Below, piece after piece: positions 1-4,939 of a stretch of DNA of 7,418 nt. The DNA is from Deltaproteobacteria bacterium (GTDB lineage: Bacteria; Desulfobacterota; Desulfobacteria; Desulfobacterales; JAFDCJ01): positions 1-7,418 of the forward strand of contig JAFDDW010000075.1 of the NCBI GenBank assembly GCA_019310665.1. The letters are read 5' to 3'. The translations under genes and the position numbers were made by a program. A model generated the notes under the pieces. It had not been told where the DNA came from, ran no database searches, and saw only the letters and a program-made list of their open reading frames with translations. Position 1 is the stretch's first letter, and each line of letters opens with the position of its first letter.

Positions 1-368
1 GGCCTACAGCCCGGAGGGAGGGCCCGGCTTTCAATGTTAAAATAAATATTTATTTTAATTAAACTTCGTGTCTTGGTGTCTTGGTAGCGAAAATATTTTG
101 TTAGATTCATTCTACATCGCATATCCTAATCCACCACATTCTGGACGCGGACTACCCCACCTCCCCTTCCCTTCAAACCCCCTCTGGACAAATTCAAAAA
201 GGCCCGAGGCGCAAGGCCAAAAAAAATTATTTCCAATTTTATTGCCCCATTAGGAAAGGCTATGTTAAATCGGAATACGTCAGTAAAAATGAAAAAAATA
301 TTATCTGATTGTTGATCAAGGACACAGCAGTTAACGGCAGACCCCTATTATGAGGAGGCATTTGGATT
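1..368. other. Non-coding leader upstream of the acyltransferase
   Basis: I see no convincing gene here. The stretch holds a GC-rich start (1-30), a 22-bp AT palindrome (37-58), an 8-bp tandem duplication of GTGTCTTG (68-83) and a C-rich, low-complexity region around 130-190. A short open frame at 68-253 has no ribosome binding site, is rich in proline and serine, and looks like chance. The only clear functional signal is the Shine-Dalgarno GAGGAGG at 352-358, ten bases before the acyltransferase start. I could not identify a strong promoter; TATTAT at 299-304 could be a -10 box but has no good -35 partner. Confidence 0.6.
37..58. repeat. 22-bp perfect AT palindrome
   Basis: The left half TTAAAATAAAT is exactly the reverse complement of the right half ATTTATTTTAA, with no spacer. 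It contains only A and T, so it would be an easily melted cruciform or a protein-binding site rather than a strong terminator. GTT at 36-38, followed by purines, could be the R' box of an attC whose left arm lies outside the window, but this cannot be tested here. Confidence 0.6.
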
Positions 369-1514
369 ATGAGTATAGAAATGGCGTCCGGCAAAGGAAG
401 AATTTGGGTAATTGATGTCGCGCGGTTTTACGCTATGGCGCTGGTTTTTTACGGCCATTTCATCGAGCGGTTCATGTTGCTGAAAAATCCGGCTGGCTTT
501 GCTCAATACAAATTCATATACTCATTTCACATGGTGGTTTTTTTTGTCCTGGCAGGCTATGTGGTCAAGGAAAGTGACACCGAGTTTCGTTTCGGAAAAT
601 ATTTAAAACACCGATTTGTTTCCCGTCTTCTCCCCTTCATATTCTTTACAGCAATATTCATGGTGCTGCCCGTCTTCTTTTCCGGGGATTTTTATGGAAT
701 GAAACTGCCAAGCGTTGAAGGATATATAAAAGGGCTGGTTAGTACGGTCTTTGGGATACCCTCGTTTTGTGTCCCGTCCTGGTTTATTCTTATGTTGTTT
801 TCCGTTGAACTGGTCCATTATGGGACGTTCCGGTTCTTAAAGTCCGATTCCAAGATCTGGATGGGTGCCGTTGTATTTTATGTGGTGGGATATTGGCTTA
901 ATTTGAAATTGGATATATTTAACCCGTTGAAAGGACGGGTCGTTGGATGGAATTATCTTTTTATCCATGAGGCGATTACGATGTACGCCTTCTATTTACT
1001 GGGCATCTATTTGAGGCGCAAGAAATTCCTCATAGACAAGGTGTCGCTGAAGATATTGGTGCCAGGAATGTCCATAACTTTCCTGATTGTCCTGTTCACA
1101 TTCAAATTGAACACCGGGCCTTTCAATTTCAGCGTTTATGATGCCGTAGTGATAATATTCGCCTCGCATGGAAATTTCTTCTGGTTTCCTATTTCTGCGG
1201 TCGCAGGTTCTTTCTTGATACTTTTTCTTGCCAAAATCACACCCTCGCAAAAGACAATCGTCTGGATGGGGCAAAACACTCTGATCCTCATGTGCCTCAA
1301 CGGCATTTTCTATCACTATATCAATGGTCGGGTCGCAAAATGGATTTTGGATACCTTTGCCGGTTCCGGCTTGACCGTTTTCTGGGTGGGCTGTTTGATG
1401 ACCGTCGCGAGTTTAGGCGTTTGCATCCCCCTCATTTATGTTTTTAACAAATTCGTCCCCCAGATAGTCGGGAAACCCAAACTAAGCGGGCCATGGATGA
1501 GGAATTTCATCTGA
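369..1514 (+). CDS. Acyltransferase-3 family integral membrane protein
   Basis: The 381-residue product is a polytopic membrane protein of the acyltransferase 3 family (OafA/fucose O-acetylase-like). Members of this family move acetyl or other acyl groups onto surface sugars or lipids. Residues 16-30 contain the family signature: an arginine (R19), ten residues, then a histidine (H30) in the first membrane segment. Residues around 53-66 (FHMVVFFVLAGYV) match the second conserved segment, and basic residues follow at K79, R81 and R85. The rest is about ten hydrophobic segments, with a short basic tail. Length fits the smaller members with no extra SGNH domain. The start is fixed by a strong Shine-Dalgarno GAGGAGG ten bases upstream. 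No partner gene is adjacent, so the acceptor is unknown. It lies upstream of the clear attC sites and may or may not be integron cargo; the inverted repeat after it could be a decayed attC. Confidence 0.85.
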   Translation: MSIEMASGKGRIWVIDVARFYAMALVFYGHFIERFMLLKNPAGFAQYKFIYSFHMVVFFVLAGYVVKESDTEFRFGKYLKHRFVSRLLPFIFFTAIFMVLPVFFSGDFYGMKLPSVEGYIKGLVSTVFGIPSFCVPSWFILMLFSVELVHYGTFRFLKSDSKIWMGAVVFYVVGYWLNLKLDIFNPLKGRVVGWNYLFIHEAITMYAFYLLGIYLRRKKFLIDKVSLKILVPGMSITFLIVLFTFKLNTGPFNFSVYDAVVIIFASHGNFFWFPISAVAGSFLILFLAKITPSQKTIVWMGQNTLILMCLNGIFYHYINGRVAKWILDTFAGSGLTVFWVGCLMTVASLGVCIPLIYVFNKFVPQIVGKPKLSGPWMRNFI

Positions 1515-1587
1515 ATCCCTGAAAAAATAAAATTATCATTTCCGTCCTCCGCCTTCCCTATTCATTTGGTGCTGGGGTCGGACCAAG

Positions 1588-1672
1588 GTAGAACACCGGC
1601 AATTAAGGCATAGGCCTAAAAACAAGGCCGTTTTCCGGCCTTAGGATGCCCTTTTTACTGCCAAAAAGGTGC
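1588..1672. repeat. Long imperfect inverted repeat, possible decayed attC or terminator
   Basis: Arms at about 1598-1630 and 1636-1662 pair in blocks: GGCA with TGCC, GGCAT with ATGCC, CCTAA with TTAGG, and GGCCG with CGGCC around a TTTTC loop. Unpaired bases are mostly on the 5' side. A box GTAGAAC (1588-1594) sits five bases before the first paired block, as R'' would in an attC, but the opposite end (AAGGTGC, 1666-1672) lacks the GTT needed for R'. It follows the acyltransferase stop by about 75 bases and could instead be a transcription terminator, with CTTTTT at 1651-1655. I see the hairpin directly; its identity is uncertain. Confidence 0.5.
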
Positions 1673-1720
1673 ATTTAAGGAAAAAGATAGCTTGGTGCAC
1701 CTCAGCTGTTTAATGGCCTT

Positions 1721-1792
1721 GCGATCGGCCGTCGTGTTCGGAAGAAGGCAGGAGGCTTCGAACTTCGGGGGTCCCAGTCGCCCTTTATGGCT
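1721..1792 (+). repeat. Dispersed repeat, copy 1
   Basis: This 72-bp segment matches 3850-3929 in the same orientation, at about 65 of 72 positions by eye. The second copy has one 8-base insertion that duplicates its neighbour AGGAAGA. The shared core includes GGCTTCGAACTTCGGG. Copy 1 ends exactly where the recognisable domain of the next ORF begins, so it forms the 5' border of that gene. Flanking sequences of the two copies are unrelated. Confidence 0.8.
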
Positions 1793-1854
1793 GGTGGCGG
1801 ATCATCGAGACGTCACAGTGGACTAATGACGACATCGACATCATCGGGACGGCG

Positions 1855-2145
1855 ATGATTTCGCTAACGGGATATGACGACCGACTGAGGATGTTCGCTC
1901 TTCTTGCTTACGTGAACTGTAATGTCACGAAGACCGGTGTTTCGTTTACATGGAAAGGGGCTTGGGAGTACGACCCTGTGAGCGGAGTTGGGAGCGTGAA
2001 GCTCCGAAAGGATGGGCGTCTCTCGGGTAGAATGAAAATTAAAAATGGTGATGAAAGTAGCTTTATCGCAGCGAGAGCGGAGGAACCGGAAGAGCCGATC
2101 CCTGATCCGCCAAGTTACCGCGATAAATGGCGGCGCAGGTGGTGA
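1855..2145 (+). CDS. Small conserved hypothetical protein, probably 5'-truncated
   Basis: I recognise this from memory as resembling a widespread family of small uncharacterised proteins that begin with a GRWRIVEM-like segment and carry WEG-D-x-DP and GD-x-S-x-F motifs. Here the matching pieces are GWWRIIETSQW (encoded from 1789, upstream of the ATG), FTWKGAWEYDP, and GDESSFIAAR near the C terminus. No function is known to me. The frame is open upstream to a TAA at 1711-1713, but that extension has no ATG, GTG or TTG, so the first usable start is ATG 1855, which cuts off about 22 residues of the domain and has no clear Shine-Dalgarno. The lost 5' end coincides with the dispersed repeat. The gene is therefore likely broken. 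It is followed by an attC at 2185, so it would be the cargo of that cassette. Confidence 0.5.
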   Translation: MISLTGYDDRLRMFALLAYVNCNVTKTGVSFTWKGAWEYDPVSGVGSVKLRKDGRLSGRMKIKNGDESSFIAARAEEPEEPIPDPPSYRDKWRRRW

Positions 2146-2157
2146 GCATCGGCTTTT
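2093..2157 (+). terminator. Possible intrinsic terminator overlapping the 3' end of the small ORF
   Basis: AGCCGAT (2093-2099) can pair with ATCGGCT (2148-2154), which runs into TTTTT (2153-2157). Inside, CCGCC (2107-2111) pairs with GGCGG (2129-2133). The loops are large, so this is a weak candidate. Confidence 0.3.
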
Positions 2158-2184
2158 TAGTGATCTATGGAAATACGAAGAGGC

Positions 2185-2314
2185 GCCGAACAATCGCTTT
2201 CACTCTGACCGGGCGGACAGCGGCGTTTATTCATTATTTTGGGCATGTCGAAATTTATAGCCTTTTCAAAGTGTGTTGCAATTCTTCGCCCGGCAAGTGA
2301 AGCGCAGGTTAGAT
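2185..2314 (+). other. attC integron recombination site 1
   Basis: Site of 130 bp. R'' is GCCGAAC (2185-2191) and R' is GTTAGAT (2308-2314), which fits the GTTRRRY consensus. Inside, spacers AATCG and CGCAG face each other. L'' CTTTCAC (2197-2203) pairs with L' GTGAAG (2297-2302), leaving one extra T on the 5' arm. Further in, CCGGGCG (2209-2215) pairs exactly with CGCCCGG (2287-2293). The centre is about 70 bases. The extra base in the 5' arm is the known polarity mark of attC sites. Confidence 0.87.
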
Positions 2315-2331
2315 GGCCAAAAAGATAAGAT

Positions 2332-2805
2332 ATGGAACAAAAAGAAAATGATTCTGCTGATATTCGCATACCTCCGCCAATATTTTTCTTCATAAGTTTG
2401 GCATTTGGTTTATTACTGGAATATTTTTTACCCATTGATATTAATATTCCACAGGTACCTCGTGCCATTTTTGGTAGTATATTTATAATTATTTCCGGTT
2501 ATTTTGCCGTAAGTGCGTTTGTTGTGCTTATCAATAATAAAACTACATTTGATACATCTAAATCAACAACTAAGATTGTAACTAAAGGTTCTTTTAGAAT
2601 TTCACGTAATCCACTCTACTTCTCGCTTTTACTATTACTATTTGGGATTGCTGTCCTATTTTTTTCAATTTGGTTATTTTTAATGGTGCCAGTTCTATAT
2701 ATTGTCCTTTTATTTAAAGCGGTAAAACCGGAGGAAAGGTATCTTACACAAAAATTTGGAAAAGAGTATTTAGAGTATTCATCAAAAGTACGACGATGGG
2801 TATAG
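2332..2805 (+). CDS. Membrane methyltransferase of the isoprenylcysteine carboxyl / PE methyltransferase type
   Basis: The 157-residue product resembles the bacterial ICMT/PEMT-like family, small membrane enzymes that use S-adenosylmethionine to methylate lipids, thiols or protein ends. Hydrophobic segments lie near residues 15-35 and 38-60, and a double one near 95-125. The conserved C-terminal catalytic region is complete: GSFRISRNPLYFS (about 85-97), the EE pair in KPEERYLTQKFG, and YLEYSSKVRRW at the end. The substrate cannot be told from the sequence. It is the only full gene of its cassette, starting 23 bases after the boundary in attC 1 and ending about 140 bases before attC 2. The Shine-Dalgarno is poor (AAGATAAG), and a 12-codon frame from ATG 2313 overlaps its start. 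Codons are AT-rich compared with neighbours, in keeping with a foreign origin. Confidence 0.85.
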   Translation: MEQKENDSADIRIPPPIFFFISLAFGLLLEYFLPIDINIPQVPRAIFGSIFIIISGYFAVSAFVVLINNKTTFDTSKSTTKIVTKGSFRISRNPLYFSLLLLLFGIAVLFFSIWLFLMVPVLYIVLLFKAVKPEERYLTQKFGKEYLEYSSKVRRWV

Positions 2806-2943
2806 TGAATTTTTACTATTTATCATAATATTGTATTTAACATAGAGTTTAACCAGATTGCTGGTATCCAGGTTATGAACCGGAAGGAAAGGAAGAGATA
2901 GATAGAAAATCATCGCGCCCAATAGAATTTTAAACAAAAAATC

Positions 2944-3003
2944 GTCCGACATCGGCATTCAGTGGATCGCTGAAAAGCGCGCCCACTGATGCCAGCGTTA
3001 TGC
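2944..3003 (+). other. attC integron recombination site 2
   Basis: A compact 60-bp site of near-textbook form. R'' is GTCCGAC (2944-2950) and R' is GTTATGC (2997-3003). Spacers are ATCGG and CCAGC. CATTCAG (2956-2962) pairs with CTGATG (2986-2991), leaving an extra T on the 5' arm, then TGG pairs with CCA. A terminal mini-hairpin CGCT-GAAA-AGCG (2968-2979) forms the tip. This is the clearest of the four sites. Confidence 0.9.
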
Positions 3004-3029
3004 ACCTAATGTCCTACCCAATTACCCTC

Positions 3030-3063
3030 TTGACAATAAATTACAACGTATTTACAATGTATT
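3030..3063 (+). promoter_or_regulatory. brnTA promoter within an 11-bp direct repeat
   Basis: A -35 box TTGACA (3030-3035) and a -10 box TACAAT (3053-3058) are 17 bp apart. The -10 box is the start of the second of two direct copies of TACAAYGTATT (3042-3052 and 3053-3063), about one helical turn apart. This suits co-operative binding of a ribbon-helix-helix repressor such as BrnA, which is known to autoregulate in this family. Expected transcription start is at or next to the brnT ATG (3065). Confidence 0.75.
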
Positions 3064-3064
3064 T

Positions 3065-3358
3065 ATGAAATCAGTCAGCTTTTCTTGGGACGATCGGAAA
3101 AATCTAGCCAATCAAAAGAAACACAAGGTATCATTTGAGGAAGCTCAATCAGTTTTTTTTGATGAACATGCCATCGAGTATTATGATCCTGACCATTCAG
3201 AATCTGAAGATAGGTTCTTGATGTTGGGACTCAGTTACCAAGTTCGAGTTTTGGTTGTAAGCTACACATTAAGAGAAGACGAAACAGAAATCAGGATCAT
3301 ATCAGCTAAGAAAGCGACGAAAAAAGAACAAAAAGCATATACCGGAGAAAAATTATGA
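3065..3358 (+). CDS. brnT: BrnT family ribonuclease toxin
   Basis: The 97-residue product is a BrnT-type toxin, a small RNase with a RelE-like fold that cuts RNA and halts growth until neutralised by BrnA. The family pattern is present in order: FSWDDRKNLANQKKHKVSFEEA at the N terminus (abridged core: F-x-WD, N, KH, V-x-F-x-EA), VFFDEHA (31-37), EDRFLMLG (48-55), a central VLVVSYT strand (63-69), and EIRIISAKKATKKEQKAY at the C terminus (RIISA-x-KAT core). Length is normal. ATG 3065 is the only sensible start, as the first domain strand begins six residues later, and it lies about seven bases after the -10 box, so the mRNA is probably leaderless. It overlaps brnA by ATGA. The pair is the sole cargo of its cassette, between attC 2 and attC 3. 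Confidence 0.93.
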   Translation: MKSVSFSWDDRKNLANQKKHKVSFEEAQSVFFDEHAIEYYDPDHSESEDRFLMLGLSYQVRVLVVSYTLREDETEIRIISAKKATKKEQKAYTGEKL

Positions 3359-3573
3359 GGAAAGAATACGATTTTTCAAAAATGAAAGGGCGTAAAAATC
3401 CCTATGCGAAAAGGTTAAAGAAACAGATAACCATTCGAATGGGTATCGACATCATCGAATATTTTAAACTGATGTCAGAAAATACCGGAATCCCTTATCA
3501 GAATTTGATCAACCTTTATCTGAGGGACTGCGTCCAATCTGGTCGCAAAATTTCGATTAAGTGGGCATCCTAA
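3355..3573 (+). CDS. brnA: BrnA family antitoxin (CopG/ribbon-helix-helix)
   Basis: The 72-residue product matches BrnA antitoxins, which bind BrnT and repress the operon. It begins MRKEYDFSKMKGRKNPYAK, then LKKQITIRMG, the DNA-binding beta strand of the ribbon-helix-helix fold (about 22-31). Two helices follow, IIEYFKLMSENTG and PYQNLINLYLRDC, with the usual basic tail. The start overlaps the brnT stop (ATGA), indicating translational coupling. The stop is followed after only nine bases by the R'' box of attC 3, typical of tight cassette packing. The gene order toxin-antitoxin is normal for this family. Confidence 0.92.
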   Translation: MRKEYDFSKMKGRKNPYAKRLKKQITIRMGIDIIEYFKLMSENTGIPYQNLINLYLRDCVQSGRKISIKWAS

Positions 3574-3582
3574 ATAAGGAAA

Positions 3583-3687
3583 GCATAACCGGGCGGTTGA
3601 ACCAGACGGGAAAAACTATGCGGTTTATCGGAAATGCCGTGCAGGCTCGAAAGGTTTCGCGCCCGCTGGTTATCCGCAACGTTGGGG
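3583..3687 (+). other. attC integron recombination site 3
   Basis: Site of 105 bp. R'' is GCATAAC (3583-3589) and R' is GTTGGGG (3681-3687). Spacers are CGGGC and GCAAC. GG pairs with CC, then AACCAG (3600-3605) pairs with CTGGTT (3666-3671) and CGGG (3607-3610) with CCCG (3662-3665). Extra unpaired bases G3599 and A3606 are both on the 5' arm, the same polarity as in the other sites. The R' purine run GGGG also lies at Shine-Dalgarno distance from ATG 3694. Confidence 0.83.
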
Positions 3688-3693
3688 CTACAG

Positions 3694-3753
3694 ATGAAGA
3701 TCGTTATAATTGGCAATAGCGGAAGCGGCAAGACTTGGTTGGCAAAGCGCCTA
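3694..3753 (+). pseudogene. Remnant of a P-loop nucleoside/adenylate-kinase-like gene
   Basis: The first 20 codons read as the N terminus of a small P-loop kinase of the kind often annotated as a DNA topology modulation or adenylate-kinase-related protein: a hydrophobic strand MKIVIIG, then a perfect Walker A motif GNSGSGKT, then WLAKRL. Family members normally run to about 160-180 residues, but here all similarity stops after L20 and the sequence becomes an unrelated cysteine-rich segment. The frame stays open to 3957, yet nothing after residue 20 looks like a kinase. The ATG is 12 bases after the cassette boundary, with GGGG at 3684-3687 as ribosome binding site, so it was once the first gene of this cassette. 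I infer a deletion or recombination event inside the gene. Confidence 0.65.
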
Positions 3754-3869
3754 CCCATCGGTGTCACAAGAGAGGATTGTTGGACACAGAGAATTGCAAC
3801 CGGGAGCCGATCGTCTGTGGAGGCTGTCAAAAGGCAGATGCGCAGTTTTGCGATTGGCCGTCGTGTTAG
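3753..3869 (+). pseudogene. Cysteine-rich coding fragment of unknown origin
   Basis: Directly at the breakpoint of the kinase remnant, the frame two bases on reads as a cysteine-rich piece with CHK, an isolated C, VCGGCQ, FCDW and PSC before a TAG at 3867-3869. The spacing of CxxC-like pairs resembles a zinc-binding segment. It has no start codon in this frame and the last 20 bases belong to the dispersed repeat. I do not recognise the family; it may be a non-coding coincidence. Confidence 0.3.
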
Positions 3870-3929
3870 GAAGATAGGAAGAAGGCAGAAGGCTTCGAAC
3901 TTCGGGAGTCCCAGTTGCCCTATAAGGCT
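3850..3929 (+). repeat. Dispersed repeat, copy 2
   Basis: Same-orientation match to 1721-1792, with seven mismatches and an 8-base insertion produced by a local duplication of AGGAAGA. Here it lies in degraded DNA between the kinase remnant and the mazEF region, not next to a WRI-type ORF. After GGCT at its end the sequence runs into TTTTTT (3929-3934) and diverges from copy 1. Confidence 0.8.
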
Positions 3930-4104
3930 TTTTTCGATACCGGAAAGAACGATATAGAAGGTAAAAACCTATGGTTTTGGAATGAATAAAAAGGGATATC
4001 GGAATGTTAACTTGGCCTCGACACCCCTCGACACTCGACAAACCATTGCTTCAAAATGATGTGAAATCAGCTATAATCGCTAAACAGCTTTTATCGTACA
4101 CATT
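3930..4104 (+). other. Non-coding stretch with a short tandem repeat and a possible -10 box
   Basis: No gene is visible. CCTCGACAC occurs twice in tandem with a 10-bp period (4016-4025, 4026-4035), followed by a partial third copy CGACA. TATAAT at 4072-4077 would suit as -10 for the next ORF, although the best -35 at proper distance (CTTCAA, 4049-4054) is weak. Confidence 0.45.
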
Positions 4105-4353
4105 ATGACTTTAAAGAAAGGTAACGGTAAACAAATGGCAGTCATCTCAAAATCGTTAGAAAATGAATATGAAAAGTTGGTTTTAGATGCCTCCTGTGCT
4201 CATGATAGAGAGGATTACAAAAAGGAAATTATACTTCTTAGCCATGCTCTAAAAATTGCACCTACGGAAAGTGATACAGCATGCTGGTCTCGAATATTTC
4301 CCCTTGACAGACAGCAAGAATGTAATTACAATGTGATTACATCATTTATTTAG
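4105..4353 (+). CDS. Hypothetical ORF with one TPR-like motif, probably truncated
   Basis: The 82-codon frame has a plausible start at 4105 and a second ATG at 4135, preceded by AAAGG. Residues about 26-52 resemble a single tetratricopeptide helix pair: a tyrosine in REDYKKEI, then SHALKIAP, which fits the A-L-x-I-x-P ending of TPR units. After that the product loses all pattern and its last 17 codons coincide with the mazEF promoter and operator, which argues that the 3' end of a longer gene was replaced. The stop TAG at 4351-4353 overlaps the mazE ribosome binding site. It could alternatively be a small real protein read through into mazEF. No function can be assigned. Confidence 0.35.
   Translation: MTLKKGNGKQMAVISKSLENEYEKLVLDASCAHDREDYKKEIILLSHALKIAPTESDTACWSRIFPLDRQQECNYNVITSFI
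4304..4342 (+). promoter_or_regulatory. mazEF promoter with palindromic operator
   Basis: The -35 box TTGACA (4304-4309) and -10 box TACAAT (4327-4332) are separated by 17 bp. A 7-bp inverted repeat, ATGTAAT (4320-4326) and ATTACAT (4336-4342), encloses the -10 box, so a bound MazE-MazF complex would block RNA polymerase. Transcription should start near 4339, leaving a leader of about 25 bases with AGGAG (4352-4356) seven bases before the mazE ATG. Confidence 0.75.
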
Positions 4354-4363
4354 GAGACCGATA

Positions 4364-4618
4364 ATGAGAGCACGCATTATAAAAATCGGCAATTCTCAGG
4401 GAATACGCATTCCAAAGCCACTGCTCGAACAGCTGAAAATCAAAGAGGATGTCGATATCGAAGTCGAAAAAAACCAGATCATCGTTCGACCCGTTTCAAA
4501 TCCGAGAATTGGTTGGGATAACGCATTCCGAAAAATGGCTGAAAATGATGATGATATTCTGATTGACGGTGAACAAACCTTAACCCAAACCTGGGATGAA
4601 ACTGAATGGCAGTGGTAG
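4364..4618 (+). CDS. mazE: MazE-type antitoxin (SpoVT/AbrB domain)
   Basis: The 84-residue product has the AbrB/MazE swapped-hairpin DNA-binding domain at residues 1-45: MRARIIKIGNSQGIRIPK, then LLEQLKIKEDVDIEVEK and QIIVRP. The GNSQGIRIP core is diagnostic. The acidic, tryptophan-containing tail (residues about 60-84, ending DETEWQW) is the usual disordered segment that binds MazF. It protects the cell by occupying the MazF active site and represses its own promoter, probably through the palindrome just upstream. AGGAG seven bases before the ATG supports the start. It overlaps mazF by 13 bases. Confidence 0.93.
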   Translation: MRARIIKIGNSQGIRIPKPLLEQLKIKEDVDIEVEKNQIIVRPVSNPRIGWDNAFRKMAENDDDILIDGEQTLTQTWDETEWQW

Positions 4619-4935
4619 CCCAACGTTTCGATGTGTTTCTGATCAATTTAGATCCCACAATTGGATCGGAAATAAAAAAAACGAGACCATGCCTGATCAT
4701 ATCACCAGATGAAATGAATCAGCATATCCGGACTGTTATAGTCGCACCAATGACAACAGCAAGTAAAGATTACCCCACCCGAGTTCTTTGCAATTTTGAA
4801 GCTAAAAAAGGTCAGATCGTCTTAGATCAAATTCGCACAATTGACAAGTCACGGCTTATTAAAAAACTCGGCGCCATTGATCCTCAAACCCAAGTTGAAG
4901 TCATTTCTATTCTGCAAAGATTGTTTGCATTTTAA
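4606..4935 (+). CDS. mazF: MazF/PemK family endoribonuclease toxin
   Basis: The 109-residue product is a full-length MazF toxin, a dimeric RNase that cuts single-stranded RNA at short sequences. Conserved parts are FDVFLINLDPTIGSEIKKTRPCLIISPDEMN (abridged: DPT-x-GSEI-x-K-x-RPC-x-IIS), VIVAPMTTA with the catalytic threonines (about 45-53), and GQIVLDQIRTIDKSRL (about 69-84). The catalytic arginine is in the KKTRP segment. There is no good Shine-Dalgarno, so translation likely depends on mazE, whose end it overlaps. The stop is four bases before R'' of attC 4. The pair closes a cassette whose front half is decayed, which suggests mazEF was joined to it by deletion or by loss of an older attC. 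Confidence 0.94.
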   Translation: MAVVAQRFDVFLINLDPTIGSEIKKTRPCLIISPDEMNQHIRTVIVAPMTTASKDYPTRVLCNFEAKKGQIVLDQIRTIDKSRLIKKLGAIDPQTQVEVISILQRLFAF

Positions 4936-4939
4936 TTGT

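Noticed and set aside
201..218. GGCC...GGCC with following A-run as a terminator
   Set aside because: Only a four-base stem with a ten-base loop; no T-run on the plus strand and no gene ending nearby on the other strand within the window.
68..253. Plus-strand frame of 61 codons
   Set aside because: No ribosome binding site, low-complexity proline/serine-rich translation, and it starts in a short tandem repeat; looks like chance.
603..1316. Minus-strand frames opposite the acyltransferase
   Set aside because: They lie wholly within a well-supported membrane-protein gene and show no protein family features.
1864..2468. Minus-strand frames across the small ORF, attC 1 and the methyltransferase
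   Set aside because: Shadows of plus-strand genes and of the attC site; no start signals.
3634..3957. A 107-codon frame as one intact gene
   Set aside because: The first 20 codons lie inside attC 3 and only codons from 3694 to 3753 match a family; the remainder is repeat and junk-like sequence.
3951..4012. Possible extra attC ending in GTTAACT at 4006
   Set aside because: A GATAT match between candidate arms exists, but there is no spacer after the AAC and no continued pairing.
4396..4700. Minus-strand frames opposite mazE and mazF
   Set aside because: Both plus-strand genes are complete, recognisable and overlap as expected for a TA pair.
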